Source of the DNA: Streptomyces olivochromogenes
GTDB lineage: Bacteria; Actinomycetota; Actinomycetes; Streptomycetales; Streptomycetaceae
NCBI RefSeq assembly: GCF_021538895.1
Contig: NZ_JADDRL010000021.1
Location: 1 to 64,000 of the forward strand
DNA: 64,000 bases
Direction: 5' to 3'
Position numbers and translations under genes: made by a program. Numbering within the stretch: the stretch's first letter is position 1; each line of letters opens with the position of its first letter. Positions 8,400 through 17,760 of this stretch are shown in pieces. The notes under the pieces were generated by a model that searched no databases, was not told where the DNA came from, and was given only the letters and a program-made list of their open reading frames with translations.

Positions 8400-9641
8400 G
8401 TGCCCGCCCGCTCCCCGGCCGTGTCCGCCCGCTCGGCCTGGCACGACGTGCCCCGCCTGAAGGTCCGCCGGTTCGCCGCGCTCGCCATGGCCGAGGCGCC
8501 CGCGCTGGCCGAGGAGATCCTGCGGGAGATCCGTCGCGAGTACCCCGCCCTGCCCGTCGTCCTCGACGAGAGCGGCGAACCCATGGCCCTCATCGGCATC
8601 CGCCGCGCCATCGAGGTCTTCGTGCAGCACCTGGAGCACTCCGAGGGCCGGCCGACCGTACCGCCCGGCGTCTTCCAGGAGTTCGGGCGCGGCGAGGGCA
8701 TGGGCGGCCGCAGCCTGGACGCGTTGCAGGCCATGTACCGCATGGGCGTACGGCTCGCCTGGCGCCGCTTCGCCGAGATCGGCCAGCGCGTCGAGATCCC
8801 GCCGCCGGCGATGTACGAGCTGGTCGACGCGGGCTACGAGTACCTGGACGGCCTGGTCGACCAGTCCGTGCGCGGCTACGCCGAGGCCGCCGCCCGCCGG
8901 GCCGGGGAACGCCTGCGCCTGCAGCGCCGGCTGATGGAACTGCTCCTCGCCGAACGCCACCGGGGCGATCCGGCCGACGCGCTGGCCGAGCGGGCCGCCC
9001 GGGTCGGCTGGTCGCTGCCCGCGAAGGTCGCCGTGGGCGTGCTGCTGCGCCCGGCCCGGGAGGCGGTGGCGCCCGCCGTGGGGCAGGGGGTGCTGCTCGA
9101 CATGGAGTACGAGCAGCCCCGCATGGTCGTGCCCGAGCCGGACGCGGCCGGGCGGCCCGAACTGCTGCACCGGGCGCTGACCGGCTGGTCCGGGGCGATC
9201 GGGCCCCCGGTGGCACTGGCCGACGCCGCGAAGTCGCTGCGCTGGGCCCTGGCCGCCGTACGCCTGATGGAACGGGGCCTGCTGCCGGGCGGGGAGGTGC
9301 TGTACTGCACCGAGCACACCGAGGCCCTGGTGCTCCTGCAGCCGGAGGAGCTGATCGACGACCTGGCGCTGCGCTGCCTGGCACCGCTCGCCCACTGCGG
9401 GCCGACGCACGGCCGCAGGCTCGCGGAGACGCTGCTGGCCTGGCTGGAGACGCGCGGCGGAGCCCCGGAGGTGGCCGCCCGGCTCGGCGTCCACCCGCAG
9501 ACCGTCCGCTACCGGCTCCGCCAGATCCGCGAGCTGTGGGGCGACGAGATCGACGACCCGGACCGCCGCTTCGAACTGGAGCTGGTCCTGCGGGCGCGCC
9601 GACTGCGCGGACAACTGGGCGATGCGCGAGCACACGGCTAG
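8400..9641 (+). CDS. CdaR/PucR-family transcriptional regulator
   Basis: The protein has 413 residues. The C-terminus carries the PucR-type helix-turn-helix (VAARLGVHPQTVRYRLRQIRELWG, about residues 358-381). The N-terminal part is the helical region seen in Streptomyces CdaR-type regulators (MYRMGVRLAWRRF). It starts at a GTG. The neighbours are the DUF2613-like peptide upstream and, after about 100 bp, the IclR gene in the same direction. It belongs to the same broad family as FasR, found later in this window, but lies in a different context. The target and ligand are unknown. Confidence 0.8.
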   Translation: MPARSPAVSARSAWHDVPRLKVRRFAALAMAEAPALAEEILREIRREYPALPVVLDESGEPMALIGIRRAIEVFVQHLEHSEGRPTVPPGVFQEFGRGEGMGGRSLDALQAMYRMGVRLAWRRFAEIGQRVEIPPPAMYELVDAGYEYLDGLVDQSVRGYAEAAARRAGERLRLQRRLMELLLAERHRGDPADALAERAARVGWSLPAKVAVGVLLRPAREAVAPAVGQGVLLDMEYEQPRMVVPEPDAAGRPELLHRALTGWSGAIGPPVALADAAKSLRWALAAVRLMERGLLPGGEVLYCTEHTEALVLLQPEELIDDLALRCLAPLAHCGPTHGRRLAETLLAWLETRGGAPEVAARLGVHPQTVRYRLRQIRELWGDEIDDPDRRFELELVLRARRLRGQLGDARAHG

Positions 9642-9645
9642 ACCA

Positions 9646-9717
9646 TTGCCCGCGCAACCCTCCATGACTAGCCTGTGTTCGTCATGCCGATCGTCTGTTG
9701 AAATCTCGAACACAGGC
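9646..9717 (+). promoter_or_regulatory. iclR promoter with overlapping operator
   Basis: A candidate vegetative promoter TTGCCC-17 bp-TAGCCT (9646-9674) precedes the IclR gene. Over its -10 and start point lies an exact 11-bp inverted repeat, GCCTGTGTTCG (9671-9681) with CGAACACAGGC (9707-9717). The right arm is part of TGAAATCTCGAACA (9699-9712). That 14-mer recurs with one or two differences upstream of the sugar locus at 27465 and 29741. The placement fits autorepression by the IclR protein. Confidence 0.6.
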
Positions 9718-9742
9718 GCAGACCCAAGGGAGGGGGCCGGAC

Positions 9743-10516
9743 ATGGGACGCCTCGTACCTGCCGTGACCCGGGCTCTCGACATTCTTGAGCTCTTCCTCG
9801 ACGGTGACGGGACACTCTCCGCCCCCGACATCGTGCGCAAGCTCCAGCTGCCGCGCACCACCGTGCACGAACTGGTCACCACGCTCGCGGCCCGCTCGTA
9901 CATCGTGCCCGTGCCCGGACAACCCGGACGTTACCGGCTCGGCGTGCGCCCGTACCAGCTCGGCAGCCGCTACGCCGAGCAGCTCGACCTCGCCGCCGAG
10001 GGCCAGCAGGTGGCCCGGTCCGTCGCCGAGACCTGCGACGAGACGGTCCACGTGGCCATCCTCGAAGGCACCGACGTCATCTACATCGCCAAGGTCGACT
10101 CCACGCACGCCGTGCGGATGGTGTCGGCCGCCGGCCGCCGGCTGCCCGCCCACTGCACCTCGGTCGGCAAGATGCTGCTGGCCTCGCTGCCCGAGCAGGA
10201 GCTGGCCTCGCGCATCCCGGACGGCGCCGAGCTGGCCGCGATGACCCCCAACAGCATCACCGAACCGGCCGCCCTGCGCGCCGCTCTGGCGGAGATCCGG
10301 CAGCACGGCATCGCGCTGGAGAGCCGCGAGTCCAACCCGGACGTGAGCTGCGTGGCCGCCCCGGTGCGCGACCGCACCGGCCAGGTGGTCGCCGCCCTGT
10401 CCATCTCCGTGCCCATGATCCGCTGGAGCGACGAGCGCCGCGCCGAGCTGGAGGAGCTCGCCGTCAAGGGCGCCACCGAGCTGTCCGAGCGCCTGGGCCA
10501 CCGGGGCGTGGCATGA
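9743..10516 (+). CDS. IclR-family transcriptional regulator
   Basis: The protein has 257 residues: an N-terminal winged helix (RALDILELFLDG through LQLPRTTVHELVTTL, residues about 8-50) and a C-terminal IclR effector domain (MVSAAGRRLPAHCTSVGKMLLASLP and following). The ATG at 9743 is preferred over an upstream in-frame start because AAGGGAGGGGG lies just before it. IclR regulators bind small acids or sugars and usually control catabolic genes beside them. Its stop overlaps the start of an SMP-30 lactonase by four bases. The operator-like motif in its promoter reappears in front of both transcription units of the sugar locus at 26-30 kb, so it probably controls that locus too. Confidence 0.88.
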   Translation: MGRLVPAVTRALDILELFLDGDGTLSAPDIVRKLQLPRTTVHELVTTLAARSYIVPVPGQPGRYRLGVRPYQLGSRYAEQLDLAAEGQQVARSVAETCDETVHVAILEGTDVIYIAKVDSTHAVRMVSAAGRRLPAHCTSVGKMLLASLPEQELASRIPDGAELAAMTPNSITEPAALRAALAEIRQHGIALESRESNPDVSCVAAPVRDRTGQVVAALSISVPMIRWSDERRAELEELAVKGATELSERLGHRGVA

Positions 10517-11358
10517 CGGCGTACGAGGTCGCGGTACGGGCGGCGGCGAGCCTCGGCGAGGGCCCCACCTGGGACCCGGCGGCCGGCCGGCTGATCTGGG
10601 TGGACGTCCTCGGCTCGCGCGTGCACACCTACGACCCCGCCACCGGCCGCCGCACGGTCCGTACGACCGACCAGCACGTGGGCGCGGCCAAGCCCAGGGC
10701 GGGCAGTGGACTGGTCCTCAACCTCCGCGACGGCGTGGGCCTGTTGGACCCGGACGACACCTTCCGATGGCTGCACCACGAGCCGGTCCCCGGCCGCCGC
10801 GCGAACGACGCCGCGGTCGCGCCCGACGGCTCCCTGTGGGCGGGCACGATGCGCTACGACGAGGCGGCGGGCGGCGGCACGCTGTCCCGTCTGACCGCCG
10901 ACGGGGCCGTCGAGACGGTCCTGCCCTCCGTCGCGGTCAGCAACGGCATCGGCTGGAGCCCCGACGGAAACCGCCTGTACTACGTCGACTCCCCCACCCG
11001 CCGCGTCGACGTCTTCGACCTCGACGGCGAACGGGCCGTGAACAGACGCCCGTTGGCCGAGATCGAGGAGGGTGCCGGCTTCCCCGACGGCCTCACCGTC
11101 GACGCCGAAGGGTGCGTGTGGGTGGCCCTGTGGGACGGCGGAGCGGTCCGCCGCTACACGCCCGACGGCGACCTGGACCGGGTGCTCCTCCTGCCGGCCC
11201 CGCGCACCACGGCCTGTGCCTTCGGCGGCCCGGACCTGACGGACCTGTACATCACCACGGCCCGGACCGGACTGGACCGGCCGCACCCCGTCTCGGGATC
11301 GCTGCTGGTGGTGCCGGGCGCCGGAAAGGGGCTGCCGCAGCCGGCGTTCGCGGGCTGA
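10513..11358 (+). CDS. SMP-30/gluconolactonase/LRE family sugar lactonase
   Basis: The protein has 281 residues with the six-bladed propeller pattern of SMP-30 lactonases. Metal ligands expected in the family are present: Glu in LGEGPTWDP (residue about 18), Asn in RRANDAAVAPDG, Asn in SVAVSNGIGWSPDG, and Asp in FPDGLTVDAEG. Family members hydrolyse aldonolactones to aldonic acids. It is translationally coupled to the IclR gene (ATGA overlap) and forms a two-gene unit with it. The shared operator motif suggests it supplies the lactonase step for the sugar dehydrogenase and dehydratase encoded at 27.5-29.7 kb. Substrate identity is not visible from sequence. Confidence 0.88.
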   Translation: MTAYEVAVRAAASLGEGPTWDPAAGRLIWVDVLGSRVHTYDPATGRRTVRTTDQHVGAAKPRAGSGLVLNLRDGVGLLDPDDTFRWLHHEPVPGRRANDAAVAPDGSLWAGTMRYDEAAGGGTLSRLTADGAVETVLPSVAVSNGIGWSPDGNRLYYVDSPTRRVDVFDLDGERAVNRRPLAEIEEGAGFPDGLTVDAEGCVWVALWDGGAVRRYTPDGDLDRVLLLPAPRTTACAFGGPDLTDLYITTARTGLDRPHPVSGSLLVVPGAGKGLPQPAFAG

Positions 11359-11392
11359 CGCCCGGGCCGGGGAGTCCGCGGCCGGCGGCGCG

Positions 11393-12796
11393 CTACAACA
11401 GCCCGCCGGCCTTGCGCTCCTCGGCCGTCAGCGGCGGCCCGGTCAACTGCGGCTTGAGCGGGCCGATCGCCGCCGCCAGCAGCACGTCGGGGGTCAGCAG
11501 CACCTCCGCGCCCCGCTCCAGGGACGTCACGTCCGTGACCCTGCGGGCGACCCGGCCGTTGCCGGTGGCGGTGCGCATCAGCCGGTCGACGTACGCGGCC
11601 ACGATCCGGTCCCGGAGCGTGGGGCCGTTCTCCGTCGCGCCCGGATAGAACACGTCCTGGCCTATCGCCAGGTCCCAGGCCGCCCGGACCGGCCGGGCCA
11701 CCGCCTTCTGGACACGGCGGGACAGCCCAGTACTGCCCCAGCCCTGACGCCGGATCACGTCCCGCAGGATCCTGACGCTCTGGGCGGCGGCCGCCAGACC
11801 CTGCCCGTAGATCGGGTTGAACGCGGCGAGCGCGTCGCCGACGACGACGAAGCTCTCCGGCCACACCGGCATCCGCTCGTAGAGGTAACGGCGGTTGAGG
11901 GTGGCGCGGGTGACCGACACGTCGGAAAGCGGTTCCGCGTTGTCGAGCAGGTCGCCGATCACCGGGTGCGGCAGGTCCCGGGCGAAGCGGATGAAGTCGT
12001 CGTTGTCCGCGGAGGGTTCGCCGCCGCGGGTGCCGGACAGGGTGGCGATCCAGCGCCCGTTCTCGATGGGCACCAGCCAGCCCGAGCGGCCGGGGACGCC
12101 GGCCCGCGGGTCGGCCTGCACGTTGACGATCGGGAAGCCGTCCCGGGCCTGGTCGGGAGCGAGATAGAGCCGGCTCGCGTACACCAGCCCGGAGTCCACC
12201 TCGCGCCGCTCCGCGGCGGGCAGTCCGAGCGCGGCCAGCCAGCGGGGTGCGCCGGAGCCGCGCCCGGTGGCGTCCACGACGAGGGCGGCGGCGAGGGTGC
12301 GTTCCTCCTCGTCCCGGGTGCGGATCCGTACGCCGGTGACCTGCGTGCCCGTCCCGGTGAGCCCCACCACCTCGGTCCCGCCGAGCAGTTCGACGCGCTC
12401 GTCGGCGAGGACCTGGGCGCGGATCGTGGCGTCCAGGAGGTCGCGGCCGGCCAGGATCACATGGTGGGACTCGGGCCAGCGGCGGAACCAGCCCTGCGAG
12501 GACAGCGCGACCACGTCCGTGGTGACCGGCAGCCGGTGGGCGCCGACGCTCAGGAACATCTCGGTGATGCCCGGCAGCAGGTCCTCCACGGCCCGGACCC
12601 CGCCGGACCAGAGCATGTGGGCGTGCCGGGCCTGCGGCAGCCCGCGGCGGGGCTCGGGACCGTCGGGCAGGACGTCGCGGTCCACGACCACGACCCGGTC
12701 GGCGAAGCCGGCCAGGGCCCGCGCGGCGAGCATGCCGGTATGGGATCCCCCCAGCACGACGGCGGTTCTGACGGCGGGGGCGGAACGTTCACTCAT
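11393..12796 (-). CDS. FAD-dependent oxidoreductase/monooxygenase-like protein
   Basis: The protein has about 467 residues. The N-terminal dinucleotide site is VVLGGSHTGMLAARAL, and the FAD ribityl region is GDALAAFNPIYGQGLAAAA near residue 315, as in geranylgeranyl-reductase and aromatic-monooxygenase type flavoproteins. The ATG at 12796 overlaps the stop of the upstream membrane-protein gene by four bases. It is the last gene of a three-gene overlapping operon with a seven-helix protein and an ImmA/IrrE-type peptidase. It converges with the lactonase gene across 34 bp. The substrate is unknown. Confidence 0.75.
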   Translation of the reverse strand: MSERSAPAVRTAVVLGGSHTGMLAARALAGFADRVVVVDRDVLPDGPEPRRGLPQARHAHMLWSGGVRAVEDLLPGITEMFLSVGAHRLPVTTDVVALSSQGWFRRWPESHHVILAGRDLLDATIRAQVLADERVELLGGTEVVGLTGTGTQVTGVRIRTRDEEERTLAAALVVDATGRGSGAPRWLAALGLPAAERREVDSGLVYASRLYLAPDQARDGFPIVNVQADPRAGVPGRSGWLVPIENGRWIATLSGTRGGEPSADNDDFIRFARDLPHPVIGDLLDNAEPLSDVSVTRATLNRRYLYERMPVWPESFVVVGDALAAFNPIYGQGLAAAAQSVRILRDVIRRQGWGSTGLSRRVQKAVARPVRAAWDLAIGQDVFYPGATENGPTLRDRIVAAYVDRLMRTATGNGRVARRVTDVTSLERGAEVLLTPDVLLAAAIGPLKPQLTGPPLTAEERKAGGLL

Positions 12797-14025
12797 GCGC
12801 GGGCACTCTCTGCCGGGGCGGTCGCTCGGGCGCGCACCGCCTCGATGTCGTCGGGGTGGCGGAGAACCCGGGACACGGCCTGGATCTTCTGGAGCAGATA
12901 GGTGGTGTCCGGGCCGGACGAGGCGGCGGTGCCGTCGGTCTCCGGCGACCGTTTGCGGGTCTCGACGGCGTCCTGGATCGTCACGGCGGCGGCCAGCGCC
13001 TCCGCCCGGCCGGGATCGGATCCCAGGGCCAGGGCGGCCGCGTAGGACCGGGTGCGCAGGCCTTCGTCGAGGTGCCGGGAGAGCTGGAGGAGCGCGTCGC
13101 GGATGAACGTCTCGCGGCGGATGAGGCGCAGTTCGCCGGTGGAGCGAGGCGTGAAGGGCTCGCGGTTGCCGGTGGCGGTGCGCATCAGCAGGTACAGGGG
13201 CCGCAGTTGCCAGTGGCTGACGCGGACGCGCCAGCGCTCGGCGAGGTACTGGCCCGCGTGCGGGATGATGAAGCCCACGGCGACCAGGGTGGCGGAGACA
13301 CAGGCGGCCGACGGCGCCAGGTAGGTGCTCAGCCAGTCCAGGTCGTGGCCGGTCCAGCGGGCGCCGACGGCGCTGAGCTTGGACGCGTCGAAGAGCAGGT
13401 TCGTCGCGTAGCCGACGCCCAGGAACCTCAGTCCCCAGCGCAGCCAGGCGTCGAGGCCGTCGGTGCGGATCCAGTTCCAGATCAGCCGGGCGGTGATGGT
13501 GCAGGCCACGGTGTGCGCGACGAGGTAGAGCAGGATCTCCTCGCGCATGAACGGCGTGGTGGCGTAGTAGGTGTCCAGGTCCTGGAGGCGCTCCACGGGG
13601 ACGTCCGCGAGGGCGAACAGCACCCACAGGGCGATCACCACACCGGCGTAGACGGAGACGACCCAGCGCGTCGCGTGGCGGGTCGCGGCCGAGCGGTCGG
13701 ACAGGCCGTTGCGCCAGGCGATGATCAGCAGCAGCCAGGACGCGCACAGCGCGGTGAGCAGGGAGTACACCCAGGGCGCCGAGATGTTCGGCACGCCAGT
13801 GACCCGGTTGGTCCAGGCGATGGTCTTGGGGGCCGCGAAGACGAACACCGCGCAGGCGAACAGCAGCAGACCGCCGACGGCGCGCAGCAGCGGGTCGCGC
13901 CACATCTTGATGATGCTGGGCAGTTTGATCGCCAGTGCGACGGTGAGGACCACCGTCGGCAGCCAGAAGGAGATGTACAGGCCGCGGGACAGGTCGGGTC
14001 CGGGCAGGTCGAGGGCGTACGTCAC
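12793..14025 (-). CDS. MAB_1171c-like multipass membrane protein
   Basis: The protein has about 410 residues. The first 240 or so carry about seven hydrophobic helices (GLYISFWLPTVVLTVALAIKL, GGLLLFACAVFVFAAP, and others), followed by a cytoplasmic helical C-terminal domain. This matches the MAB_1171c-type putative transporter family as I remember it; no transport function is shown here. GTG is taken as the start because it sits inside the stop of the ImmA-type gene (overlap of four bases). The stop overlaps the FAD-oxidoreductase start in the same way. The tight coupling of all three genes suggests that the proteins work together in fixed ratio. Confidence 0.65.
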   Translation of the reverse strand: MTYALDLPGPDLSRGLYISFWLPTVVLTVALAIKLPSIIKMWRDPLLRAVGGLLLFACAVFVFAAPKTIAWTNRVTGVPNISAPWVYSLLTALCASWLLLIIAWRNGLSDRSAATRHATRWVVSVYAGVVIALWVLFALADVPVERLQDLDTYYATTPFMREEILLYLVAHTVACTITARLIWNWIRTDGLDAWLRWGLRFLGVGYATNLLFDASKLSAVGARWTGHDLDWLSTYLAPSAACVSATLVAVGFIIPHAGQYLAERWRVRVSHWQLRPLYLLMRTATGNREPFTPRSTGELRLIRRETFIRDALLQLSRHLDEGLRTRSYAAALALGSDPGRAEALAAAVTIQDAVETRKRSPETDGTAASSGPDTTYLLQKIQAVSRVLRHPDDIEAVRARATAPAESARA

Positions 14026-14612
14026 CGTGTCCCCCCTCCGCGGTAGCCCATGGAGCGCTGGACCGGGTCGAGGCGGGCATCGGGCCCCCGGCCCGACAGC
14101 AGGGGCCGGAAGGCCGCGGCGAGCCGGTGCCCGAAGTCGTCGGCCTCGGCCTCCTCGGCCTCGTGGGAGCCGTTGCGGGCGGCCACGGTCAGGGCGATGT
14201 CGTCGCGGCCGGCCAGCGCGTGCACGGTGGCCGCGCCGACGCCGTAGTGGTGCCGGTGGCCAGCCTGCATGTGCCACAACTCGTGTCCGAGTATCACCAG
14301 TTGCTGCAACGATTCGGCACGTTCCTCCACGATGACCAGATCGAAGTCCGCGAACTCCACCCACAGGCCGGTGACTTCGATCTCGTCGGGAAACCGCTCG
14401 AACCGCAGCTCGACGGGCCGCCCGTCGCGGCGCGCGCTCATCTCCTCGCACAGCGCCCGGCACAACGCGCGTACGTCGTCCGGGGGGCGGGGCCGCGCGC
14501 GCACCGCACGGGCGAGGTCGACGGCGAGGCCGCGCATCGACAAGGGGGGACGGCGCCGCCGCCACCGCGCGGCGATCCGGGCCGCCCGCTGTCGCGCGCC
14601 CGCGATGTCCAT
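14022..14612 (-). CDS. ImmA/IrrE-type zinc metallopeptidase-like protein
   Basis: The protein has 196 residues with the zinc-binding HExxH motif in LVILGHELWHMQAGH (about residues 106-120) and a downstream acidic stretch (EEAEADDFGHRLA) giving the third ligand, as in ImmA/IrrE peptidases. Such peptidases cut XRE-type repressors in phage, mobile-element and stress switches. No XRE gene lies beside it here, which is unusual. GGGGGAA precedes the ATG. It is the first gene of an overlapping operon with a seven-helix membrane protein and a flavoprotein. Confidence 0.75.
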   Translation of the reverse strand: MDIAGARQRAARIAARWRRRRPPLSMRGLAVDLARAVRARPRPPDDVRALCRALCEEMSARRDGRPVELRFERFPDEIEVTGLWVEFADFDLVIVEERAESLQQLVILGHELWHMQAGHRHHYGVGAATVHALAGRDDIALTVAARNGSHEAEEAEADDFGHRLAAAFRPLLSGRGPDARLDPVQRSMGYRGGGTR

Positions 14613-14720
14613 GGGTTCCCCCTTCTCACCGCCGGGCGGCGGCTTGTCCGAGATTACGCGCCCGGATGTGTTCGCGTCATGCGATCCGGCCGTCCGAAAA
14701 TCTCGCCCGGGGCGCGGCCG

Positions 14721-17687
14721 TCAGCGGCCGGGGGAGAGCACCGGTGTCACCGGAACCCCTCCGGCCGCGCTGCCCAGCAGCGTCAGCCGCACCCGTCCCG
14801 GGCCCGACAGCGTGGTCAGTTCGGACAGGACGGCCAGCGCCAGGGTGTTGGTGCCACGGGTGCGCAGGATGCCGTTCGGCAGGACGAAGGTGTGCTGCGG
14901 GCCGACGTCGTTGATGTACTGGCCCATGTTCCAGCCGTTGAGGAAGATCTGCGCACGGTAGGACCGGTACGGGTCGTCCTCCAGCACGAGCCCCACCGAG
15001 GCGTCGACATCGGCGGGCACCGCCAGCCGGAACGAGGTCCGGTACCAGGTCACCCCCTGCCGCCGCTCGGCGCGCGGGAAGGCCACGGTCTTCCAGTCCC
15101 GGTCCGGGAAGCCGGGCAGATGCCAGCCCTCCCGCTCCCCGAACAGCCCGCCGTTGTTCTGCGGACCGCGCACCGGGTCGGCGGCCCGCTCGCCCTGGAT
15201 GCGCCAACTCACCTCGGGGGAAGCGCCCTTGAAGGTGACCGCGGTCAGTCCGCGCGCCACCTTGTGGGTGTCGAGCGCCTTGCCGTCCTGGTCGTGCTGC
15301 ATGCGCCGGACCAGCACGGACAGCACGTGCCGGCCGGGGCCGCGCAGCTGCTCGCGCACCGGGAACACCGCCGTGTCCGCCCAACTGCCCTTGCGGACCG
15401 TGCTGTCGTCCGGCACCGGCATGCGGTGCGTGCCCAGCGGCTCCCCGTCCAGCCACGCCATCAGCAGCCCCTGGGTGCCGGTGCTGTAGGCGAGCGAGAC
15501 CTCCTCGACGGCCGCGGAGTCCGTGAAGGTGCCCCGGTACCAGACGTCGCCGTAGTGGAAGCCGTAGTCGTCGGCGAACAGCACCGGCCCGCCCTTCGGC
15601 ACCGCGGTGGTGCTGAACGACGACGTCCGGTCGGCGGCCCGCCACCGGGAGTCGTCGAAGTTCGGCCCGGCCTCCGGGTTCTCCGTGCGCATCCGCCAGC
15701 CGCCCAGCTCGGGCAGTCGTACCTCGGGCGCGCCCGGCAGCAGCGTCTCGGCCACCAGGCTCTTGGACAGGGCCAGCCGTGTGGGCACCCGGCGCCCGTT
15801 CCACTCGACGCTCTCGATCCCGCGCGGCCCCCACACCTCCAGGCCGGTCTGCTCCACGAGGTCACCGGTCAGCCTGACCGTGCCGCCGTTCAGCTCGGCG
15901 TGGCGCAGCAGCGCCGGTCCGTAGACCAGCAGGCTGCCCGAGGGCGTGTCGTACGGGAACAGGCGGACGGCGGTCGCGTGGTCGGCGAAGAGCAGCAGCA
16001 GCGGGGTCTCGCTCTCGCCGCGCTCGACCAGCACCCGGGTGAGCCCGCCCTTGCCCAGGGGCACGTTCACGTGCAGGGCGTTGCGGTCGTAGACCCAGGC
16101 CGCCTCGGCGTCCAGCCGGGTGACGTAGGGCTCGCTCGGGCACTCCAGCACCAGGTGCGCCATCTCCCCGGTCTGCCCGGTGAACACCGCGATGTCCTGC
16201 CGTCCGGCGGTCAGGCACATCATGGGCTGCGCGGTGCAGTACCTCAACTTGCGCCCGCCGAGGGAGAGTCCGGTGGTCAGCAGCCGGGCGTCGTGGGCCG
16301 GGACGGTCAGTTCGAGGTCGCCCGCGGCGGTCGGCACCCGGGAGGTGACCTCCTCCGTGCCGTCGTTGCGCACCACGTACACATGCGCCTCGGTGTCCGG
16401 ATTGGTGAGGTGGTACACCTTCAGCCCGTCGGCGCGCACGTCCGCCGCCCGGTCCAGCTTGGCGAAGTCGGGCACGCGCTGCAGCAGATGCCCGAGCTCG
16501 TGCATCGGGGCGATCTTCTCGGTGACCTTGCGGCCCTCGTCGATGGCCGCGCCGTAGTCGTACGAGGTGTAGACCACCGGCGCGGGCAGCCAGCCCCACG
16601 AGGTGCCGCCGAAGGTCATGTAGACGTTGTGCAGGGTGATGCCGTTGGCCAGGTTGGTCAGGTAGAAGCGCCGCTCGTAGGCCGCGTCCCGGGTGCGCCG
16701 CGACTCGGCGTACCCCTTGCCGTCGAACCAGACACCGCCCCAGGGATCGAACCAGCCGCCCCCGAACTCCGGCACGAACCCCGGCGTATGCGGACTGGCG
16801 GTGGCGCCGCCCTTGAGCCCGCCGATCCCGAAGTGCCCCCAGTCGGGCGGCGGCTGGCTCGGCGACGGGTACCCGTCGAAGCCGTACAGCCAGCCGTCCT
16901 GCTCCGCCCCGGTGTCGAAGGAGCCCGGGATCCAGTACCCGTTCCGCCCCTTGTCGTTGTGGAACAGCGGTACGTCGATCCCGTCCGCGCGCACCTTCCG
17001 GTACAGATGGGACATGTAGTCCCGCCCGGCCGGCTCCTTCACATGGGCGTCGTACTCGTTCTCGATCTGGTAGAGCAGGATCGTGCCGGTGCCCTCGGTG
17101 AACAGATGGCGGCGGGCGATCCGGTTCACCGCCGTGAGCCATTCGTCGGCGTACGCCAGATAGGTCGGGTCGGCGGTCCGTGCCGTGCCCTTCGTGGCCG
17201 TGAGCCAGCCCGGGAAGCCGCCGCCGTCGATCTCGGCGTTGATGTACGGCCCCGGACGCAGGATGACGTACAGCCCGGTCTCGGCGGCCATGCGCAGGAA
17301 CAGGTCCAGATCCCGGATGCCGGAGAAGTCGTAGTGCCCGGGGGCGGCGGAGTGGTAGTTCCAGGACACGTAGATGCTGACCGCGTTGTAGCCGTGCGCC
17401 CGCATCTTCTGCAGGACGTCGCGCCACAGGGACGGGCTCGGCAGCCGGAACGGGTGCATCTCCCCGGACCACAGGACCAGCCGTCGGCCGTCGACGACGA
17501 GCGAGTAGTTGTCCCACCCGATCGTGTGCCGCCGGCCGTCCGCGGTGGGCGGGGCGGGCGCGGGGCCGGTCGGCACGCCGCGTGCCGCGTACGCCGAGGG
17601 CGCCCCTGGGCCGCCGCTGCCGCCCAGGGCGAAGCCGAGCGCGGTCGAGCCGGCGAGGGCACTGAAGGTACGTCTGCTGAGCGCCAA
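14721..17687 (-). CDS. Secreted GH35 beta-galactosidase
   Basis: The protein has about 988 residues. Tat-type signal peptide: LALSRRTFSALAGSTALGFA. The GH35 TIM barrel follows, with the acid/base in QIENEYDAH (Glu near residue 209) and the nucleophile in VPEFGGGWFDPWGG (Glu near 306). C-terminal beta modules include a galactose-binding-like jelly roll. It hydrolyses terminal beta-galactosides outside the cell. A TTG at 17687 is chosen as start because GGGAGG lies 7-8 bases upstream and the Tat motif begins there. An ATG at 17729 is the alternative. The gene is divergent from an Rrf2 regulator. Released galactose could feed the sugar locus at 21-30 kb, but that is inference. Confidence 0.87.
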   Translation of the reverse strand: MALSRRTFSALAGSTALGFALGGSGGPGAPSAYAARGVPTGPAPAPPTADGRRHTIGWDNYSLVVDGRRLVLWSGEMHPFRLPSPSLWRDVLQKMRAHGYNAVSIYVSWNYHSAAPGHYDFSGIRDLDLFLRMAAETGLYVILRPGPYINAEIDGGGFPGWLTATKGTARTADPTYLAYADEWLTAVNRIARRHLFTEGTGTILLYQIENEYDAHVKEPAGRDYMSHLYRKVRADGIDVPLFHNDKGRNGYWIPGSFDTGAEQDGWLYGFDGYPSPSQPPPDWGHFGIGGLKGGATASPHTPGFVPEFGGGWFDPWGGVWFDGKGYAESRRTRDAAYERRFYLTNLANGITLHNVYMTFGGTSWGWLPAPVVYTSYDYGAAIDEGRKVTEKIAPMHELGHLLQRVPDFAKLDRAADVRADGLKVYHLTNPDTEAHVYVVRNDGTEEVTSRVPTAAGDLELTVPAHDARLLTTGLSLGGRKLRYCTAQPMMCLTAGRQDIAVFTGQTGEMAHLVLECPSEPYVTRLDAEAAWVYDRNALHVNVPLGKGGLTRVLVERGESETPLLLLFADHATAVRLFPYDTPSGSLLVYGPALLRHAELNGGTVRLTGDLVEQTGLEVWGPRGIESVEWNGRRVPTRLALSKSLVAETLLPGAPEVRLPELGGWRMRTENPEAGPNFDDSRWRAADRTSSFSTTAVPKGGPVLFADDYGFHYGDVWYRGTFTDSAAVEEVSLAYSTGTQGLLMAWLDGEPLGTHRMPVPDDSTVRKGSWADTAVFPVREQLRGPGRHVLSVLVRRMQHDQDGKALDTHKVARGLTAVTFKGASPEVSWRIQGERAADPVRGPQNNGGLFGEREGWHLPGFPDRDWKTVAFPRAERRQGVTWYRTSFRLAVPADVDASVGLVLEDDPYRSYRAQIFLNGWNMGQYINDVGPQHTFVLPNGILRTRGTNTLALAVLSELTTLSGPGRVRLTLLGSAAGGVPVTPVLSPGR

Positions 17688-17760
17688 GGGATCCTCCCGG
17701 GCGATCTTACGGGGCGCGGGTCCGGCCATTGTCCACGCGGGCACGCCCCACAATGGACGC

